From NCBI RefSeq assembly GCF_024137025.1, contig NZ_JAMYJR010000007.1, forward strand, positions 1 through 64,000: 64,000 nt of DNA, read 5' to 3'. How positions within the stretch are numbered: the first letter of the stretch is position 1; every line of letters begins with the position of its first letter. The stretch comes from Paractinoplanes aksuensis. Lineage in GTDB: Bacteria; Actinomycetota; Actinomycetes; Mycobacteriales; Micromonosporaceae. Below, piece by piece: positions 60,154-64,000 of this stretch. The position numbers were made by a program, and so were the translations under genes. The notes under the pieces are model-generated. The model did not search any database. It was not told the origin of the DNA and saw only the letters and a program-made list of their open reading frames with translations.

Positions 60154-60555
60154 TCAGGCGACGGCGGTGCCCTCCAGTTCGACCAGTTGGCCCGGGATCG
60201 CCAGCCGGGTGACGCCGAGCATCGTGGTGGCGGGGGCGACGCCGGCCGCGCCCAGCCGGACGGCCAGCACCCCGTAGTGCTGGAAGAGCAGGTCGACGTC
60301 GGTCGTGTAGACGGTGAGCCGGACCAGGTGGGCCAGAGTCATGTCGGCCGCGGCCAGCGCGGATTCGACGTTGTCGAGGCTCAGGGCCAGCTGGGCGGGC
60401 AGGTCGCCGTCGTGCTGGGGTTTGCCGTCGGCGTCCATCGCGGTCTGGCCCGACAGGTAGAGGGTGCGGCCGGCCCCCGAGACGAGTTCGCCCTGGTTGA
60501 ACCCCAGCGCCACGGACCACGGGACCGGGTTCACCGCCGTGCGTTGAATTGTCAT
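60154..60555 (-). CDS. RidA/YjgF-family enamine deaminase-like protein
   Basis: A 133-aa Rid-family protein, a trimeric fold that hydrolyses reactive enamine/imine intermediates in many members. The core is LYLSGQTAMDADGKPQHDGDLPAQLALSLDNV. The conserved Arg is in HLVRLTVYTTDVDLL. It is divergent from a WYL-domain regulator across a 62-bp region that holds a palindrome, so it is probably that regulator's target. Confidence 0.88.
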   Translation of the reverse strand: MTIQRTAVNPVPWSVALGFNQGELVSGAGRTLYLSGQTAMDADGKPQHDGDLPAQLALSLDNVESALAAADMTLAHLVRLTVYTTDVDLLFQHYGVLAVRLGAAGVAPATTMLGVTRLAIPGQLVELEGTAVA

Positions 60556-60576
60556 GCGGTCAGCCTGCCGACGAAT

Positions 60577-60595
60577 CACGACAACCTGTGTCGTG
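60577..60595. promoter_or_regulatory. Palindrome between RidA and WYL regulator genes
   Basis: CACGACA (60577-60583) and TGTCGTG (60589-60595) form a perfect 7-bp inverted repeat with a 5-nt spacer in the 62-bp divergent promoter region. It is well placed to control both genes. Confidence 0.55.
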
Positions 60596-60617
60596 TATTC
60601 CTGTTAGCTTTCCTCGG

Positions 60618-61562
60618 GTGCGCGCCGACCGGCTGGTCTCGCTCGTGCTGTTGCTGCGACGGTACGACCGGTTGTCGGCGCCCGCGCTGGCCCGGGAACT
60701 CGAGGTGAGCACCCGGACGGTGCTGCGGGACATCGAAGCCCTGTCGGCGGCCGGGGTGCCCGTCTACGCGGAACGCGGGCGACACGGCGGCTTCGCGTTG
60801 ATGCCGGGGTTCCGTACGGAATTGACCGGCCTCAACCACGACGAGGCGCTGGCTTTGATGATCGCCGGCGCCCGGCACGGCGCCTTCGGCCTGGGCCCCG
60901 CGCTCGCGTCGGCCATGCTCAAGGTTGCCGACGCCCTGCCCGAGACCACCCGGGCCGCGGCCGAACGCCTGCTGATCGAGCCCGAGACCGACCTGCTGGC
61001 CCGCCGCCGGGCCACCGAGGACCTCGCGGGCCCGCTCGTCGCCGAGATCCGGAACGCGGTGCTGACCGGCCGCAAGCTGCGCCTGAAGTACGCGGCGAGC
61101 TGGCGCACGGTCGACCCGATCGGGCTGGTCACCGTCCGGGGCCAGACGTATCTGCTGGCCACCAAAGAGGGCGCCGACCGCACCTACCGCCTGTCGCGGG
61201 TGCAGGCCGCCGAGCAACTCGACGAACCGGCCGACCGCCCCGACCACGTCGACCTCGACGCCGTCTGGCGCGACCGCAGCACCCGCTTCCGCACCGGCGG
61301 CGACCAGATCACGGTCGAATTGCTGCTCGAGCCGGCCCGTCACGAGGAGCTGCTGGCCACTGCGTTGACCGTTCTCGCCGAAGAGGCCGGCCCGGGCGGC
61401 CGGCTGCGGCTGACCGTCACCTTCCAGGACGCGAGACACGCCGAATGGGCGCTGTGGCAGCTGGACGCCGAGGCCCTCACCCCGCAATCTCTGCGTACTG
61501 CCCTGCACGACCGGGCCACCGCCATCGCCGCGCGCTACGAACGCCCCATCGACCGCAGGTAG
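60618..61562 (+). CDS. YafY-type HTH-WYL transcriptional regulator
   Basis: A 314-aa regulator with an N-terminal winged HTH (~5-60; LSAPALARELEVSTRTVLRDIEALSAAGVPV) and a WYL domain (~135-210), which commonly binds a nucleotide or other small ligand, then a C-terminal WCX extension. It probably controls the divergent RidA gene and itself. The GTG has TAGCTT at 60605-60610, 7 nt upstream, so it is leaderless. Its 3' end overlaps the convergent DUF1990 gene by 28 nt. Confidence 0.9.
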   Translation: MRADRLVSLVLLLRRYDRLSAPALARELEVSTRTVLRDIEALSAAGVPVYAERGRHGGFALMPGFRTELTGLNHDEALALMIAGARHGAFGLGPALASAMLKVADALPETTRAAAERLLIEPETDLLARRRATEDLAGPLVAEIRNAVLTGRKLRLKYAASWRTVDPIGLVTVRGQTYLLATKEGADRTYRLSRVQAAEQLDEPADRPDHVDLDAVWRDRSTRFRTGGDQITVELLLEPARHEELLATALTVLAEEAGPGGRLRLTVTFQDARHAEWALWQLDAEALTPQSLRTALHDRATAIAARYERPIDRR

Positions 61563-62032
61563 CGGCGGCGGTAGACGCGCTGGGCGACCAGCAGGGCCGG
61601 GAAGGCCCAGCGCCAGGCGCCCGGGGCGGGCCGGGTCAGCGAGCGGATGGTCAGCCAGACCCGATCGTCGGCCGACCGGTGCACGATGAAGGCTTCCTCA
61701 CCGCTGACGGGATGTCCGACCAGAGTTCCGTACGAGAATCCGCGCCGATCCGGCCGGTCGACGACCTCGATCCGCCGGACGGGCTCGGTCACCGTGACCG
61801 GCCCGACCCGCGCGGTGAGCTCGAAATCGTCGCCACCGACCGGAGTCACGGTGAAACCGCTGCGGGTCTTCACCTGCCAGTCGAGCACACCGGCCCCGAC
61901 CCGCTCCCAGTCCTGCGGGCCGCGCCCGACGCCGACCGTCCGCTCGAACGGCCGGTAGCCGGCGGGCCGCTCGTCCCAGACCGCCTGCCCCGGCCGCGTT
62001 CGCCCGACCACGTCATAGTTGAGCTCCGGCAC
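61535..62032 (-). CDS. DUF1990-family protein
   Basis: A 165-aa protein of the DUF1990 family (START-like fold), with the characteristic opening 'ELNYDVVGRT' and later FSYGTLVGHPVSGEEAFIVHR. The function is unknown; it is cytoplasmic and common in actinomycetes. The GTG start is at 62032. It overlaps the convergent WYL regulator by 28 nt. Confidence 0.88.
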   Translation of the reverse strand: MPELNYDVVGRTRPGQAVWDERPAGYRPFERTVGVGRGPQDWERVGAGVLDWQVKTRSGFTVTPVGGDDFELTARVGPVTVTEPVRRIEVVDRPDRRGFSYGTLVGHPVSGEEAFIVHRSADDRVWLTIRSLTRPAPGAWRWAFPALLVAQRVYRRRYLRSMGRS

Positions 62033-62215
62033 CCCACCATGATCGCAAACGGCCGGCGGTGCGGAGGTGCAGCGTGATGACGGGACGTCACAGCCGAAGT
62101 CGAGCGCAGCAGCTGGATCGCGATGTGGCCGCGCTGCTGTCGTACATGGCGTTCATCGGGATCCGGAGCTTGACCCGGTCTTCGGTCGAGGAGGTGGCGC
62201 CGGCTACGCCTGGGG

Positions 62216-62581
62216 ATGGGCGGCGGCGGACCGTGGCTGCCGGCCCACCTGGACCCCGAGGCCGTCCACTACGTGGTGCCCGACCCGGACAGCTTCTATT
62301 GGCCCGGCAACCCGAACGGCTCGGGCGGCACCATCCAGTGGTGGCAGTGCACCACCCTGCTCCGGATGACCGACGGAGAACAGGTGACGACCGGCCTCGC
62401 GGTGATGCCGGAAACCTTCACCGCCCTACCCTCGACCCTCCCCCGCCGACAACAACGCCGCCTGCTCCACACCGCCCGAACCACCGAGCGCGACGCATAC
62501 CTCTGGAGCCGCGACCACAAGCCCGACTGCAGCCCCCAACGCTGCGGCTTCACCCCAGAACCCCGCCCGCAGCGGTCGTGA
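62216..62581 (+). CDS. Hypothetical protein
   Basis: A 121-aa protein with good third-position GC bias, rich in Trp/Tyr/Pro (HYVVPDPDSFYWPGNP, QWWQCTTLL) and with a basic C-terminal half with Cys/His (HKPDCSPQRCGF). No family is recognised. The stretch 62077-62215 before it also looks partly coding in another frame, so the true gene may begin upstream and contain a frameshift. Confidence 0.5.
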   Translation: MGGGGPWLPAHLDPEAVHYVVPDPDSFYWPGNPNGSGGTIQWWQCTTLLRMTDGEQVTTGLAVMPETFTALPSTLPRRQQRRLLHTARTTERDAYLWSRDHKPDCSPQRCGFTPEPRPQRS

Positions 62582-62627
62582 CGGCATGTCCGCGTGGATC
62601 GGCGCGGATTCCTGACTGCGCCCCGGC

Positions 62628-63833
62628 TCACGTCGAGGGGTCGAGCCATTCGCGGGCGGCGGCGGTCAGGGCGGCCACGCCAACCTCGATCGTGGGGTCG
62701 GGGATGGGGTGGTAGTGCGGGGAGTGGTTGGAGGGGATCTTGCCGGCCGCCTCTAGGAACTCGGGGATCGTGGTGGCGGCGGCGAACGGGGCCGGGTCGG
62801 CGCCACCCAGGAGCCAGTAGGTGATGGGGGCGCCGGTGGCCGAGGCCAGGATGCCGACGTCCTCGCTGCTGGGCAGGGGGCCCGGGTTGAGCACGCGGGC
62901 CGCGCCGACCACCGACTCCAGGGCGGGGCGGGTGCGGTCGGTGGCGGGGACGTCGTTGGTCAGCGTGGGGGCCGACTCCTCGATGACGATCGTCGGCTCG
63001 CGTGGGGCGCCGGCCGCCGCGGCCTCGGCGGCGACGATGCGGGTGATCGCGGCCAGCACCCGGGTGCGGACCCCCAGGTCGTACGTGCGGATGTTGAGCA
63101 GCAGGGTGGCCGAGTCGGGAATGATGTTGTGCTTGGTGCCGGCCTGGACGGCGCCGACGGTGAGCACGGCGGTCTCCGTGGTGGCGATCTCGCGCGCGAC
63201 GATGGTCTGCAGGCGCAGGACCGTGGCCGCGGCGATGACCACCGGGTCGATCGTCGTTTCGGGGCGCGAGCCGTGGCCGCCCTGGCCGTGGATGGTGACG
63301 CGCAGCGAGTCGGAAGCGGCCCACATCGGGCCGGGGGTCAGGCCGATGCTGCCGGCGGGGAGCGGGGCGACGTGCTGGCCGAGCACGATCTCGGGGCGGG
63401 GCACGCGGTCGGCCAGGCCGTCGTCGATCATCGCCTGGGCGCCGCGGGCCAGCTCTTCGGCGGGCTGGAAGACGGCGACCACCGTGCCCTGCCGATCCTG
63501 GGCCGCGGCCAGTTCGGCGGTGGCGCCCATCAGCCAGGTGACGTGCATGTCGTGGCCGCAGGCGTGCGAGACCCCGTCGACCGTGCTCGCGTAGGGCAGG
63601 CCGGTCTCTTCGGTCACCGGCAGCGCGTCCATGTCGGCGCGCAACCACACCGTGGGGCCGGAGCCGCGGCGCAGGACGCCGGCCACTCCGGTGCCACCGA
63701 GGCCCTCGATCACCTCGTACGCGTTCTCGCGCAGCCACGCCGCCGCGATGCCGGCCGTCCGATGTTCGTGGAACGACAGCTCGGGGTGACGGTGCAGATC
63801 CTTGTATACGGCGCGCAGCTTCGCCGGGTCCAT
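62628..63833 (-). CDS. M20-family amidohydrolase/carboxypeptidase
   Basis: A 401-aa metal-dependent hydrolase of the M20D (hippurate/N-acyl-amino-acid amidohydrolase) group. Metal-site features include LHRHPELSFHE, CGHDMHVTWL, PAEE and GQHV, and a C-terminal HSPHYH. It removes acyl groups from amino acids or peptides; the substrate is unknown. ATG 63833 has TAACGT (complement of 63841-63846) 7 nt upstream (leaderless); the ATG just before it would leave 4 nt. Confidence 0.9.
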   Translation of the reverse strand: MDPAKLRAVYKDLHRHPELSFHEHRTAGIAAAWLRENAYEVIEGLGGTGVAGVLRRGSGPTVWLRADMDALPVTEETGLPYASTVDGVSHACGHDMHVTWLMGATAELAAAQDRQGTVVAVFQPAEELARGAQAMIDDGLADRVPRPEIVLGQHVAPLPAGSIGLTPGPMWAASDSLRVTIHGQGGHGSRPETTIDPVVIAAATVLRLQTIVAREIATTETAVLTVGAVQAGTKHNIIPDSATLLLNIRTYDLGVRTRVLAAITRIVAAEAAAAGAPREPTIVIEESAPTLTNDVPATDRTRPALESVVGAARVLNPGPLPSSEDVGILASATGAPITYWLLGGADPAPFAAATTIPEFLEAAGKIPSNHSPHYHPIPDPTIEVGVAALTAAAREWLDPST

Positions 63834-63877
63834 CATCCGGACGTTACGCGGACCGCGAAGCAGGGGATAGTGGGCGG

Positions 63878-64000
63878 ATGCGCGAATGGGTCGACCATGT
63901 GATCTGGTGGCACGTCTATCCGCTGGGGTTCGGCGGCGGGTTCCGGCGGCTGACCGGGTGGCTCGACTACGCCGTCGAGCTGGGCGTCAACGGGCTGCAA
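63878..64000 (+). CDS. GH13 alpha-amylase-family enzyme, partial at window edge
   Basis: The first 41 residues of a GH13 enzyme (VIWWHVYPLGFGGGF..LTGWLDYAVELGVNGLQ), which is the usual N-terminal strand and helix of the amylase barrel; the gene continues beyond the window. GATAGT at 63866-63871, 6 nt before the ATG, gives a leaderless promoter arrangement. No signal peptide is visible. It is divergent from the M20 gene. Confidence 0.75.
   Translation, partial: MREWVDHVIWWHVYPLGFGGGFRRLTGWLDYAVELGVNGLQ

Overview
High-GC actinobacterial DNA, most likely from a member of the Micromonosporaceae such as Actinoplanes. This is an inference from the strong G/C preference at third codon positions, GTG starts, many apparently leaderless genes, CTTGCAG-type operators and the gene families present. 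No rRNA, tRNA, integrase, transposase or CRISPR array was found. The first ~140 bases are almost pure C/G and look like a poor-quality contig edge.

Layout. (1) 140-1151: an Abi-like HEPN gene preceded by two copies of a covarying ~38-nt hairpin and a small overlapping ORF. (2) 1148-2020: an alpha/beta hydrolase. (3) 2081-14230: a leftward alpha-1,3-glucan utilisation locus. It holds a LacI regulator with CTTGCAG-like sites, a lipoprotein binding protein, two sugar permeases, a GH13 alpha-glucosidase and two secreted enzymes that both carry the Asp/Asp-Asp signature expected of GH87. (4) 14464-24140: housekeeping and regulatory genes, including a YchJ-type protein, tryptophan 2,3-dioxygenase, TetR and MarR regulators, a SulP-carbonic anhydrase fusion and a sugar epimerase. 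(5) 24316-30522: a three-gene operon of a GCS2/ATP-grasp fusion, an N-acetylglutaminylglutamine-type amidotransferase and an S9 peptidase, probably making and processing a small peptide or osmolyte. (6) 30682-32289: a CBM2-GH64 beta-1,3-glucanase. (7) 32400-34447: small regulatory genes around an ArsR palindrome. (8) 34448-36155: a gene-poor region full of tandem repeats. (9) 36156-38885: a hypothetical protein and a streptogrisin-like protease with a ricin domain. (10) 39080-43391: an operon of an NAD kinase-GNAT fusion, a receiver-flavoreductase fusion and a cNMP-domain histidine kinase. (11) 43426-55457: transporters, a PrsW-like protease, acetyltransferases, repeat-flanked envelope proteins and a UvrA paralogue. 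(12) 55505-59569: a methyltransferase and a complete molybdate operon (regulator-modA-modB-modC) behind a perfect inverted repeat. (13) 59571-64000: RidA, a WYL regulator, DUF1990, an M20 amidohydrolase and the start of a GH13 enzyme.

Themes. The secreted GH87, GH87, GH64 and S1 proteins suggest attack on fungal walls: alpha-1,3-glucan, beta-1,3-glucan and protein. The products of alpha-1,3-glucan breakdown would be imported and hydrolysed by the adjacent ABC/GH13 genes. Many genes without a Shine-Dalgarno have a TANNNT-like -10 element 6-7 nt before the start codon, pointing to leaderless transcripts. The strongest leads for something new are the HEPN gene with its structured upstream repeats, the GCS2/ATP-grasp-amidotransferase-peptidase operon, and the NAD kinase-GNAT/redox-signalling operon.
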